64,000 bases of DNA from an uncultured Clostridium sp. (lineage in GTDB: Bacteria > Bacillota > Clostridia > Clostridiales > Clostridiaceae). Shown in pieces: positions 52,924-62,219 of the stretch (the first letter of the stretch is position 1; each line of letters starts with the position of its first letter). The stretch lies in NCBI RefSeq assembly GCF_934754925.1, contig NZ_CAKVJA010000004.1, positions 1 through 64,000 on the forward strand. Direction: 5' to 3'. A program made the translations under genes and the position numbers. Under the pieces are notes generated by a model. It saw only the letters and a program-made list of their open reading frames with translations. It was not told the DNA's origin and did not search any database.

Positions 52924-52997
52924 GGTATTGATGTGTATTTAAGTTATATTTGATTAACTTTAAATAAATAGATTTTTTAAAAGTGGAGGAGAATATT

Positions 52998-54332
52998 ATG
53001 AAAAAACTATTAGTTACATTACTTGTAGCGGCTACTTCAATTAACTTTGTAGCTTGTGGTTCAAGTGATAAGGGAGAAAGCAGTAAAGGAGAAGGTAGTG
53101 TTAGCACTGGATCATCAGCAACTGATGAAAAGGTAACTTTAAAAGTTCAAGCTGAAAAAGAATGGATACCTTATTATGAAAAGGTTAAAGAAACAATAGT
53201 TGAAAAGTATCCAAATGCAACAATAGAATTAGTAGAAACAGGTTCATTTGATCATTTAGATACTATAGATAAAACTGACGCAACTAATTCAGATGTTGCA
53301 GATGTATTTGCTTTACCTGCTGATAGATTATATGGATTAGCTAAGAACCAAGTTTTAGCCGCTATGCCAGCTAAAGAAATGGCTGAAGAAGTTGGTGGAT
53401 TTGCTGACTTTGACAATGGATTAGGAGGAAACTTCGAAATTGATGGAGAATACTTAGCATTCCCTTACAATATAGAAACATTAGTCGGGTATGTTAATGT
53501 TGAAAATGCTAAGGCTGCAAACATAGATACAACTCAAAATATAGAATTTACAGATTTAGAGTACAATCAAATCTTAACAACTGTTCATGATGCTTGGTAT
53601 GGAGTTGCATTTACAAACTCAGTTGGTTTTGAATTATTAAACTTTGATGACTCAAAGGAATTATATTCTACAGCTACTAAAGAATGGGCTGATTTAACAG
53701 ATGAACAAAAAGCATTATTTGAAGGATTATATAACTACTGGAAGGGACACAAAGAAAATAATACATCTTTATGGGATAAAGATGCAGCTGCTGGATATAT
53801 AGATGAACAATTCAAAACTGGTGGAAGTGATGTTGTAAAGATTGATGGACCATGGGCAACTAATTCAGTTAAAGAGTTAGTAGGAAGTGCTGACAATATG
53901 CAAATTATTCCGTTAAGCCAAATAACATTTAATGGACAACCATTAAAACACTGGAAAGGTGGATGGGGTCTTGGAATAAATGCAAGATGTGAAGACAATG
54001 AAGCACAAATGGAAGTTGCAGAAGCTTTCATTAAAGAAATTGTAAATCCAGCAAATGCAAAAGAATTATTTGATGCTACTGGTAAAGTATTAGAAAATGC
54101 TACAATTGACGATTATAAGGATGTAGATGAACTACAATTAAAAGTTATAGAAGCAACTTATGCTAGTTACGAAGTTGCAGAAAATAGACCTTTATTCAGC
54201 GAATATGGACAAGTTTGGGATACTTGGCAAAATGCTTTATTATCATGGTCAGCTAAGAACCCTGCAAATGCAGAAGAAGCTTATAAGGAAGTGAAAGCTT
54301 CATTTGATGGCATGATGGCTAACTTCAACTAA
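52998..54332 (+). CDS. Maltose-type ABC transporter substrate-binding lipoprotein
   Basis: This 444-residue lipoprotein has lipobox FVAC in its signal peptide and a sugar-binding (SBP_bac_1/8) fold. Motifs include EKYPNATIELVETGSFDHLD, ADVFALPADRLYGLA, WGLGINARCEDNEAQME and the C-terminal ALLSWSAKNPANAEEAYKE. It captures an oligosaccharide, probably maltodextrin, for the permeases encoded next. The start at ATG 52998 follows GTGGAGGAG; an in-frame GTG (52983) lies within that site. A terminator after it probably lowers expression of the permease genes relative to the receptor, as is common. Confidence 0.88.
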   Translation: MKKLLVTLLVAATSINFVACGSSDKGESSKGEGSVSTGSSATDEKVTLKVQAEKEWIPYYEKVKETIVEKYPNATIELVETGSFDHLDTIDKTDATNSDVADVFALPADRLYGLAKNQVLAAMPAKEMAEEVGGFADFDNGLGGNFEIDGEYLAFPYNIETLVGYVNVENAKAANIDTTQNIEFTDLEYNQILTTVHDAWYGVAFTNSVGFELLNFDDSKELYSTATKEWADLTDEQKALFEGLYNYWKGHKENNTSLWDKDAAAGYIDEQFKTGGSDVVKIDGPWATNSVKELVGSADNMQIIPLSQITFNGQPLKHWKGGWGLGINARCEDNEAQMEVAEAFIKEIVNPANAKELFDATGKVLENATIDDYKDVDELQLKVIEATYASYEVAENRPLFSEYGQVWDTWQNALLSWSAKNPANAEEAYKEVKASFDGMMANFN

Positions 54333-54355
54333 GATGTTGAAAAATCTTAAAGCTT

Positions 54356-54386
54356 AAAAGGGGACTTAAGTCCCCTTTTAATAAAA
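54356..54386 (+). terminator. Intra-operon terminator after the binding-protein gene
   Basis: AAAAGGGGACTT/AAGTCCCCTTTT, a perfect 12-bp stem that itself ends in T4. Partial read-through would set receptor/permease ratios. Confidence 0.85.
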
Positions 54387-54424
54387 TTAAATATAAAGAA
54401 GAACAAAGGTCAAGGAGGAGCCAC

Positions 54425-54886
54425 ATGAGAGATAGTATAGAAATGCCAAAAGGAACATTTTATACAATTGCAGCAATATGTGCAGTAATTATTATGCTAA
54501 CATCATTAGAGATGTTAATTAAAGCAAAGGATTCAAGTTTATTTAATATGTGGTTATCCAATGGAAATTTAGGTGAAGACTTATTAACTCAAACGACAAA
54601 CCAATTATATTCTACATATTTAAATGTATGTATAGCAACATTCTTTGTTAGAGTAATAACTCCAATGGCAGTGGCAATTCATAGTTATTTTACTTTTACA
54701 AGACTTAGAGTAAATAAATTATTTGTAATTATTTGGAGTGTAATAATAGTAGGAGCATTTGCATTAACCGCTTTAACAGAACAGTTTTATTCAATATTCT
54801 TTATCGGGAGTGGAATTGGTTATTTAGCTTTGATTTTGACAATGATTTACTTAGGGAAGTGTTTAAGAAATGTTAGAAGTATATAA
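54425..54886 (+). CDS. Small membrane protein in the sugar ABC operon
   Basis: This 153-residue protein has four hydrophobic helices (about residues 12-30, 65-85, 98-115 and 122-143) and ends in a basic tail. I do not recognise a family. It lies between the binding-protein gene and the long permease gene, with AAGGAGGAG before the ATG, so it is probably co-transcribed and may be an accessory transporter component. No catalytic motif is visible. Confidence 0.7.
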   Translation: MRDSIEMPKGTFYTIAAICAVIIMLTSLEMLIKAKDSSLFNMWLSNGNLGEDLLTQTTNQLYSTYLNVCIATFFVRVITPMAVAIHSYFTFTRLRVNKLFVIIWSVIIVGAFALTALTEQFYSIFFIGSGIGYLALILTMIYLGKCLRNVRSI

Positions 54887-54926
54887 TTATGAAGTTATTC
54901 AGAGGGTATAAAAGGGGGTAACAAGG

Positions 54927-57014
54927 TTGAAAAAATTCAATAAGTATTTATATGATAATATTAATCGAGAGTATGATAGAAAAAATTTATACCTTTATGA
55001 AGTTTCGGCTTTACAGGAAAAAATTGAAGCTGCAACTGGTAAGGAAAAAGAAGAACTACAAAGTAAATTAAAAGAATTAGTTGAAAATAAAAAAAATCAT
55101 GCTTATAACAAAAAATTAGAAGAATACAAGAAAAAGGAAAAGGCATTCCTTGAAGATGTTAAGAAAAAAATAAATAATTATAAAACAAAAGTAGATACAA
55201 GCTTACCTAAGAGTGTTCAAAAGTTACAGATAAGATTATTTAAGGCTAAAGAATTAGTTAAGTTCTATCAAAATTATGTAAAATTAACTTATGATGCAGA
55301 ATTAATTTATGAACAAAGTAAATTAGAAATAGCTCAAATACCACCAGTAATTGAGTTTGCAAAAGAGTGTACAAAGGATTTAAAGGAAGCACAAAATAAA
55401 CTTTCCAAAATAGATAATACAAATAATGAAAAGTTTAATTCAGAATTTAAAGCTTTTAAAGAAGCGGAAAATAAGAAGTTACAAGAGAGAATTAAAGAAG
55501 TTAAGTCTAAATGTAAAGAAGGCTTAATTTCAGGACAAGCAAAAGATAATACAATAAAAGAATTAAAAAGAAAATATAAAGAAGTTGTATTAGTAAAATC
55601 ATTTGAATGTGAAAAAACATACAATGAGGAAATAGTAAAAAATAAAAAATATGAACTTTCAAAAACGGTTAAGCAAAAAATTAATACTGTAAATATTAAT
55701 GTTGCAGATTTAAGAAGAGTTTATCCGATTGAAACTGAAAAAACTATGCCATGGGTATCTTGGGTTACATTCTTAATTCCAGGTCTTGCTCAAGCAATTA
55801 ATAAACAATATATAAAAGCGATAATTATGTTCTTTGCAACATTATATATATATTTAATGGCTATTCCTTATTCATTAGGATATGGTAACTATAAAGGTGA
55901 TGGTATCGCAGGTCTTATTACTCTAGCTGCAAATGGTGGTAGACTAGATAGATCTATTATCTTTATGATTGAAGGTATATTAGCAATATTCTTATTATTA
56001 ATTGGAATATTCTTAATGTTCATATGCTTTAAAGATGCAAATAAAGTAGAAAAGGATACAATCAAGGGTACTAGATATAAGAGTTGGATAGAAACTAAAC
56101 AAACTGTCTTTGAAGATGGATTCCCTTATTTAGTTTTATCACCAGCGGCTATAATAACTATATTTATAGTATGTATTCCTGTTGTAACAACTATACTTTT
56201 AGCATTTACAGGAATGGGACCAGACACACAAGCTAAATTTGGATGGGAAGCATTAAAGAACTATAAAATGATATTCTTAGGAGAAGGTATGATAGGTGCA
56301 ATCTTCTGGAGAATACTTGGTTGGACTATAGTTTGGACAATAGGAGCTACAACTTTAGCAATAGCTTTAGGATTTATTTTAGCCATTGTTCTTAATAACG
56401 ATAGAATTAAAGGTAAAGTATTATTTAGATCAATTTATCTTTTACCATGGGCGGTTCCAGCATTTATTTCAATATTATTCTTTAGTATTTTATTTGCAGA
56501 TGGTGGCACAGTAGTTAACTCATTAAGAGAGATTTTTGGAGCAAACTTTTCAATAAAGAATGATCCATTTGTAATAAGAGTAGTATTAATTTGTATTCAA
56601 GCTTGGCTTGGTAGTGCATATATCTTCTTATTATCTACAGGTGTTTTACAATCAATAAATGCAGAATTATATGAAGCTGCTGATATAGATGGTGCTACAA
56701 GCTTTAAGAAATTAACTAAGATAACAGTACCATTAGTATTATTCCAAACAGCACCACTTTTAGTTGGACAATATACATTCAACTTTAATAATTTTAGTAT
56801 CATAGCCTTATTTAATGATGGAGGTCCTTTTAATCCAACTAAATATGGTAACTTAGCAGGTTCATCAGACCTTTTAATATCTTATATATTTAAATTAACA
56901 ATGAATAGTCAATATCAAGCTATAGGTGCAACAATTACAGTTATTATTTCTGTAGCTCTTATTATAATTGCATATATAGGATATAGAAACACAGATGCAT
57001 TTAAGAGGGGGTAG
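54927..57014 (+). CDS. Sugar ABC transporter permease (MalF-like) with long N-terminal coiled-coil extension
   Basis: This 695-residue protein starts at TTG 54927 after AAAAGGGGG. Residues 1 to about 270 are highly charged (Lys/Glu) and predicted coiled coil (EKIEAATGKEKEELQSKLKE; NKKLQERIKEVKSKCKEGL). Then come extra membrane helices (about 275-370) and a standard MalF-type permease domain from about residue 400. The coupling EAA loop is near residue 590 (ELYEAADIDGATSFKKL). The family's usual length is 290-450 residues, so the extension is notable. With the next two genes it forms a maltodextrin-type importer. Confidence 0.88.
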   Translation: MKKFNKYLYDNINREYDRKNLYLYEVSALQEKIEAATGKEKEELQSKLKELVENKKNHAYNKKLEEYKKKEKAFLEDVKKKINNYKTKVDTSLPKSVQKLQIRLFKAKELVKFYQNYVKLTYDAELIYEQSKLEIAQIPPVIEFAKECTKDLKEAQNKLSKIDNTNNEKFNSEFKAFKEAENKKLQERIKEVKSKCKEGLISGQAKDNTIKELKRKYKEVVLVKSFECEKTYNEEIVKNKKYELSKTVKQKINTVNINVADLRRVYPIETEKTMPWVSWVTFLIPGLAQAINKQYIKAIIMFFATLYIYLMAIPYSLGYGNYKGDGIAGLITLAANGGRLDRSIIFMIEGILAIFLLLIGIFLMFICFKDANKVEKDTIKGTRYKSWIETKQTVFEDGFPYLVLSPAAIITIFIVCIPVVTTILLAFTGMGPDTQAKFGWEALKNYKMIFLGEGMIGAIFWRILGWTIVWTIGATTLAIALGFILAIVLNNDRIKGKVLFRSIYLLPWAVPAFISILFFSILFADGGTVVNSLREIFGANFSIKNDPFVIRVVLICIQAWLGSAYIFLLSTGVLQSINAELYEAADIDGATSFKKLTKITVPLVLFQTAPLLVGQYTFNFNNFSIIALFNDGGPFNPTKYGNLAGSSDLLISYIFKLTMNSQYQAIGATITVIISVALIIIAYIGYRNTDAFKRG

Positions 57015-57019
57015 GATTG

Positions 57020-57916
57020 ATGAGTATATTTAAGAAGAAAAAAAATGATTTATATCTTTCTGATAAACAACCTCTTACTGTAGGAGGAAAAATAGCACTT
57101 GGTGCATCATATGCTTTCTTAATATTATGGGCAGTAATAGTAATAGTACCAATTGCACAAATTGTAATATCATCATTTAATGGAGCACAAGCAAATAGAC
57201 TTATAATTGGTGGAGAATTTAGTTTCTCATTTAAACACTTTGAAACATTATTTAAAGATACACTTTATTTAAAATGGATGGGAAATACTTTATTTGTAAG
57301 TATTAGTACAGCAATTTTAGTAATATTAATAGTTTCATTTACTGGATATGCTTATTCAAGATATAGATTTAAAGGAAAAAAAGCATCTCTTATGACAGTT
57401 ATGCTTATACAAACAATACCAACATTCGTTGGAATTACAGCATACTTTACAATGTATTCAATTGCATCAGATATAATTCCAGGATTTACAAGACAAATGA
57501 TGCTTATATTAGTATATGCAGGTGGGGGTATAGCAGGTAATACTATTATCTTAAAGGGATATTTAGATTCAATATCTACAGAGCTAGATGATGCAGCTAA
57601 AATAGATGGTTGCTCTAGTATGAAGATATACAGACTTATCATTATGCCAATTGCAAGACCGATGCTTGCAATAATAGGTTTATGGTCATTTATCGGACCA
57701 TTTGGTGATTATTTATTACCAAAGGTATTATTAAATTCATCAGCTGATTATACATTAGCTGCAGGTTTACAAACTCTTATAACAGATGAGCGTACAATTA
57801 ATCAACCAGCCTTTACAGCAGGAGCACTTTTAACGGCAATACCTATAGTAATATTATTCGTTGTATTACAAAAACAATTAGTATCAGGTCTTTCAAATGG
57901 GGCTACAAAAGGATAG
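57020..57916 (+). CDS. Sugar ABC transporter permease (MalG-like)
   Basis: This 298-residue inner-membrane protein has six helices and the EAA loop ELDDAAKIDGCSSMKIYRLI. It is the partner permease of the MalF-like protein. ATG 57020 lies just after the upstream stop, with AGAGGGGG of the previous gene as ribosome binding site; a TTG directly before it (57017) is less likely. The sequence FIGPFGDYLLPKVLL and the C-terminal LQKQLVSGLSNGATKG are typical MalG features. Confidence 0.92.
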   Translation: MSIFKKKKNDLYLSDKQPLTVGGKIALGASYAFLILWAVIVIVPIAQIVISSFNGAQANRLIIGGEFSFSFKHFETLFKDTLYLKWMGNTLFVSISTAILVILIVSFTGYAYSRYRFKGKKASLMTVMLIQTIPTFVGITAYFTMYSIASDIIPGFTRQMMLILVYAGGGIAGNTIILKGYLDSISTELDDAAKIDGCSSMKIYRLIIMPIARPMLAIIGLWSFIGPFGDYLLPKVLLNSSADYTLAAGLQTLITDERTINQPAFTAGALLTAIPIVILFVVLQKQLVSGLSNGATKG

Positions 57917-57933
57917 GATAGGAGATAGTAGAT

Positions 57934-59016
57934 ATGAAGGTAACATTAAATAATATAGGAAAAAAATATGAAAGTAGAGAAGATTTTACTTTAAGGCATA
58001 TAAATTTAGAAATTGAAGATAAGGACTTCTGTGTAATTTTAGGACCATCTGGATGTGGTAAAACTACATTATTACGTATGATTGCTGGTCTTAACTCAAT
58101 TACTGAAGGTGATTTAATATTTGGTGAGAAGAGAGTTAATAAACTTGCTTCTAAAGATAGAGATATAGCTATGGTTTTCCAAAGCTATGCTCTATACCCA
58201 CATATGACAGTTTATGATAACATGGCATTTTCATTATCAATGAGAAAAGAAAGAAAGAACGTTATTAATGAACGTGTTACTGAAGCTGCCAAATTACTTC
58301 AAATAGAAAAGTATTTATATTCTAAACCATCAGATATATCTGGAGGTCAAAGACAAAGAGTTGCATTAGGAAGAGCTATAGTTAGAAAGCCAAGTGTTTT
58401 CTTAATGGACGAACCTCTTTCTAACTTAGATGCTAAGTTAAGAGAGCATATGAGAGTTGAATTAGTTAGAATTCACAAGGCACTTGGAACTACTTCTATT
58501 TATGTAACACATGACCAAGTAGAAGCTATGACAATGGCAACTAAGATTGTTCTTATGAATGATGGTAAGATTCAACAAGTTGGTAAGCCAATCGAATTCT
58601 ATGAAAAGCCACAAAATATGTTTGTTGCTAAATTTATTGGATCACCTACAATTAATATGATTAAAGGTAAGATGGATGGAAATAAATTTGTATCTGAAGA
58701 TGGTTTAATATCAGTAGTTCCATCAGAAGCAGATTTAAAAGCCTTAGCTAGTTATAATGGTAAAGAGGTATACTTAGGAATTCGTTCAGAAAGATTTATT
58801 GGAAACCCTGAGAAGGCTGCATTTGAATGTAAAGTTGATGTAATAGAAGTTTTAGGTAAAGAAAAAACTTTATATGTTAAATTGAACAGCGGAAAAGAAC
58901 TTGTTATTACAGTTCCTGGATATCATCCATATGAAGCTGGAGAAAAGCATAAATTTGGATTTGATTTAGATGCTTTACATTTCTTTGATGCAGAGACTGA
59001 ATTAAGAATAAATTAA
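57934..59016 (+). CDS. Sugar ABC transporter ATP-binding protein (MsmX/MalK/UgpC type)
   Basis: This 360-residue ATPase has Walker A GPSGCGKTT (about residues 37-45), Q-loop VFQSYALYPHM, signature ISGGQRQRVALGRA, Walker B FLMDEPLSNLD and an H-loop in YVTHDQVEAM. A C-terminal TOBE/OB regulatory domain (residues 240-360) marks the MalK/MsmX subfamily. It energises the MalF/MalG-like permease pair encoded upstream; MsmX-type proteins may also serve other sugar importers. ATAGGAGA precedes the ATG. Last gene of the operon. Confidence 0.93.
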   Translation: MKVTLNNIGKKYESREDFTLRHINLEIEDKDFCVILGPSGCGKTTLLRMIAGLNSITEGDLIFGEKRVNKLASKDRDIAMVFQSYALYPHMTVYDNMAFSLSMRKERKNVINERVTEAAKLLQIEKYLYSKPSDISGGQRQRVALGRAIVRKPSVFLMDEPLSNLDAKLREHMRVELVRIHKALGTTSIYVTHDQVEAMTMATKIVLMNDGKIQQVGKPIEFYEKPQNMFVAKFIGSPTINMIKGKMDGNKFVSEDGLISVVPSEADLKALASYNGKEVYLGIRSERFIGNPEKAAFECKVDVIEVLGKEKTLYVKLNSGKELVITVPGYHPYEAGEKHKFGFDLDALHFFDAETELRIN

Positions 59017-59025
59017 TTTAATGAT

Positions 59026-59070
59026 AAAGGTTAGAGCTATTTAAAATATAGCTTTAACCTTTTTCTTTTT
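59026..59070 (+). terminator. Terminator of the sugar ABC operon
   Basis: AAAGGTTAGAGCTAT/ATAGCTTTAACCTTT stem with TTTCTTTTTT. Confidence 0.85.
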
Positions 59071-59222
59071 TATATTATAGAATTATAGAAATTTTTAATA
59101 AATGTACTTATTTAATATAAGGTAGAATATAGTTTTAAAAGATAAATAGAAAGTTCATATATTATTTTGAAAGATATCTAATAAAATTTATTATAAATAA
59201 AATGAGAGGAATTATAGGTGAT

Positions 59223-60848
59223 ATGGATAGTTTCGAAATATTTACAGGTATATTTGGAGGATTAGGATTATTCTTATATGGAATGAAACTAATGAGTGAT
59301 GGGCTTGAAAATATTGCAGGAGAAAAATTGAAGGGAATATTAGAAAAAATAACCAGTAACAAAATAATGGGAGTATTAGTTGGAATTGTTGTAACAGCAA
59401 TTATACAGAGTTCAAGTGCTGTTACTGTGATGGTTGTGAGTTTTGTAAATGCTGGATTAATGACATTAACTCAAGCTACAGGGGTTATATTAGGATCAAA
59501 CATAGGTACCACAATTACAGCTCAAATGGTAAGCTTTAAGTTAGAGATTATAGCACCGATATTTATTGGAGTAGGTGCTATAGTTATGATAGGTGCAAAG
59601 AGAAAAAAGGTTAAAGATTTAGCATATATAGCATTAGGTTTTGGAATATTATTCATGGGAATGGGATTAATGTCAGCTTCTTTAAAGCCTGTATCCGAAC
59701 TAGATATATTTAATAATTTTATTTTATTAGTCGCAAATAATCCAATACTAGGAGTCTTAATTGGAATGTTAATGACAGCAATATTGCAAAGTTCATCGGC
59801 AACTACAGGTATTTTAGTAGCATTAGGAGCATCAGGAAATATAGATATGAATGTTGCTTTTCCAATTGTATTAGGGTGTAATATTGGAACATGTATTACA
59901 GCAATATTAGCAGGATTAACAGCTAATAGAACGGCTAAAAAAGCTGCATTGCTTCACTTGTTCTTTAATATATTTGGAACTATTATATTTTTACCGTTTT
60001 CAGATAAGGTAGTTATGATTGTACAATATTTAACACCGGATAGTGTTGCGAGACAAATAGCAAATGCACATACAATATTTAATATAGTAATAACAATTTT
60101 GATATTACCAATATCAAAATATTTTGTTAATCTTGTAAACAAGATATTGCCTGATAATGGAAATGTAATGATGTGTGGTGCAATATATTTAGATAAAAAA
60201 CTTTTAGAAACACCAGTGGTTGCAATTACTCAGGTTGTTAAGGAAACAATAAGAATGGCCCAAATTGCGAGAAATAATTTTCAACTAGCAATGCAATCTT
60301 TTTTTTATGGAAAAGATGAAGATATAAAAAGTGTATATGAAAATGAAAATATTATAAATACGTTAGAAAAAGAGATTACAGAATATTTAATAGCAATTTC
60401 TCAGCATAATTTGCCAGAAGAGAATGCTGAGTTAATTAGTGAAGTATATCATACAATTAATGATATAGAGAGAATAGGTGATCATGCAGAAAATATTGTA
60501 GAGTTAGCTATAAATAAGTTTAATAATAATATTGAATTATCTAATGAAGCTTTAAAGGAAATTGAGGAAATTTCTAATGTAACCTTAGAATCACTTGATA
60601 TAGCTATAAAGTGCTTTAAGGAGAAGGAATGTAAGGATAATATTATTGTTAATGAAATTGAAGAACGTATAGATAAATTAGAAAAAAGCTTTAGAAATAA
60701 TAATATAATAAGATTAAATTCTAAGCAATGTTATGCTAATGCAGGAGTAATGTTTTTTGATCTTCTATCAAACCTTGAGAGAATAGGTGATCATGCAAAT
60801 AATATTGCTACTATCAAGGAGAAAAACACTAATATAATATATGAATAA
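59223..60848 (+). CDS. Na/Pi cotransporter family protein with PhoU-like domain
   Basis: This 541-residue protein has an N-terminal membrane half with two inverted copies of the NptA signature: TAIIQSSSAVTVMVVSF and TAILQSSSATTGILVAL, the QSSSA motifs that bind Na+ and phosphate. The C-terminal half (about 330-541) is PhoU-like helical bundles with IERIGDHAENIVEL and LERIGDHANNIA metal-binding motifs. It imports phosphate with sodium, or senses it. GAGAGGA precedes ATG 59223; an in-frame ATG at 59202 overlaps that site. No terminator is evident after it. Confidence 0.9.
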   Translation: MDSFEIFTGIFGGLGLFLYGMKLMSDGLENIAGEKLKGILEKITSNKIMGVLVGIVVTAIIQSSSAVTVMVVSFVNAGLMTLTQATGVILGSNIGTTITAQMVSFKLEIIAPIFIGVGAIVMIGAKRKKVKDLAYIALGFGILFMGMGLMSASLKPVSELDIFNNFILLVANNPILGVLIGMLMTAILQSSSATTGILVALGASGNIDMNVAFPIVLGCNIGTCITAILAGLTANRTAKKAALLHLFFNIFGTIIFLPFSDKVVMIVQYLTPDSVARQIANAHTIFNIVITILILPISKYFVNLVNKILPDNGNVMMCGAIYLDKKLLETPVVAITQVVKETIRMAQIARNNFQLAMQSFFYGKDEDIKSVYENENIINTLEKEITEYLIAISQHNLPEENAELISEVYHTINDIERIGDHAENIVELAINKFNNNIELSNEALKEIEEISNVTLESLDIAIKCFKEKECKDNIIVNEIEERIDKLEKSFRNNNIIRLNSKQCYANAGVMFFDLLSNLERIGDHANNIATIKEKNTNIIYE

Positions 60849-60945
60849 TAGTAGAATTAATATATTTATGAGTTATATAAATTAAAGTTTACACATATAA
60901 ATTTTAATATAAGTTGATTCTTGAGATGGGGGAATAAGTATAGTT

Positions 60946-61191
60946 ATGAAAAGATTAAATTATTGTTTAGACTGTAAACGCGTATTTACTTCTGAAAATA
61001 TATGTGAATATTGTAATTCAAATAATATTAAAGAATTAAAACGTGGAAAATCTGTAAATATAATTGGAAGTAAAGACAAGGGAAGTTATTTAAAATATAA
61101 AGAAGGAAAAGTTAGTGTAATAATTTATGCTGACAATAAACAAAAGTTTATTAAGGAATATGCTATTGATAAAATAAGAAAAATATTATAG
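60946..61191 (+). CDS. Small zinc-ribbon protein (81 aa)
   Basis: This 81-residue basic protein has an N-terminal zinc knuckle, CLDCKRVF...CEYCNSNN, followed by a short beta-rich domain with many Lys. No signal peptide. GATGGGGGAA precedes the ATG. I do not recognise a named family. It stands alone, with a terminator after it. It may bind nucleic acid or act as an adaptor; no function is claimed. Confidence 0.65.
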   Translation: MKRLNYCLDCKRVFTSENICEYCNSNNIKELKRGKSVNIIGSKDKGSYLKYKEGKVSVIIYADNKQKFIKEYAIDKIRKIL

Positions 61192-61243
61192 AATTATCAA
61201 ATTTAAAAGGTAATTTTAAATTAAATTATAAGAATAGTTTTTT

Positions 61244-61290
61244 AGGGTATAATTTGAATTGTATAAATTTAAATTATACCTTTATTTTTA
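61244..61290 (+). terminator. Terminator after the 81-aa zinc-ribbon gene
   Basis: AGGGTATAATTT/AAATTATACCTTT stem followed by ATTTTTA. Confidence 0.75.
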
Positions 61291-61440
61291 TAGGATATAA
61301 ATAATATGTATGGTAAAAATATGTTTAAGGTTAAATTGCTCATAATTTAATATATCATTTAAAATATAGATAAGTTTTTATTAGCAAATTATAAATAGTT
61401 AAATATTATAATATAAATAGATTTTTAGGAGGATATGTGT

Positions 61441-62004
61441 TTGACAACTTTTTTTATAAAAAACTATAAGAATATAAAAAATAATATCATATTTGCTATA
61501 CCTATTTTATTTATAATAGCTACTCCTATTCATTTTTTATATGATTTAACAGGTAAAATAGCAATAGTAGGTTCTATAACTCCAGTAAATGAAAGTATAG
61601 CAGAACATTTTAAGTTAACTACTATTCCAGTTATTTTATGGTGGATTATTAGTTATTACATACTAAGGAGAAAAGTAGATATAGATTTTAAAAAATGGAT
61701 TTTTAGTGCTGCTATTTCTACACTTATTATGCCAATTGTTATAACTATTTTCTATTACACATATACAGGAGCTTTAGGAATTTCATTTTTAGCATTAGAT
61801 ATATTTTCATTACTTCTAGCATTAATTATAGGACAATGTTTAGCATTATATTTATATAAAAATATTAAAATAACAAATATAAAGTTTATAATAGGAATTT
61901 TAATTATACTTACAATAATAGTTTGTACAATAGTATTCACATTTTATCCACCACATATACCAATGTTTAAAGATTCAATGACAGGACTATACGGAATAGA
62001 ATAG
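61441..62004 (+). CDS. Polytopic membrane protein (possibly DUF6512)
   Basis: About 187 residues with five to six hydrophobic helices. The PVNESIAEHFKL segment after the first helix pair is a clear family signature; I associate it with DUF6512, unverified. Function unknown. TTAGGAGG lies eight bases before TTG 61441, whereas the in-frame ATG at 61435 is only two bases from that site, so the TTG is preferred though not certain. Its stop codon directly abuts the palindromic repeat copy C. Confidence 0.72.
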   Translation: MTTFFIKNYKNIKNNIIFAIPILFIIATPIHFLYDLTGKIAIVGSITPVNESIAEHFKLTTIPVILWWIISYYILRRKVDIDFKKWIFSAAISTLIMPIVITIFYYTYTGALGISFLALDIFSLLLALIIGQCLALYLYKNIKITNIKFIIGILIILTIIVCTIVFTFYPPHIPMFKDSMTGLYGIE

Positions 62005-62005
62005 T

Positions 62006-62219
62006 ATTGCGCATTACATGGGGCGAAAAAATGAAATATTTATTTTCCGGGAACGGTGAAATTTTCGCCTAGAATTTATATCTTTGTTCCATTGAACTTG
62101 CTAAAGTTGTAAAAGCCGCTGACGCTTCAATACAACTTCTTTACGAAAATTACACTAATTCCTGGATGTAATATCATTAATTTTCGTCATCACGGTATTT
62201 AAGCTTTAACCAACAATTT
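62006..62219. repeat. Palindromic intergenic repeat, copy C (hybrid form)
   Basis: This 214-bp copy is in the reverse orientation. From its right-hand end (minus strand) it starts AAATTGTTGGTTAAAGCTT, matching the left palindrome at 15512. After a short hairpin it continues with about 140 bases nearly identical to the 3' half of copy A, through GCGCAATA. It fills the whole gap between two convergent genes, touching both stop codons. Confidence 0.88.
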
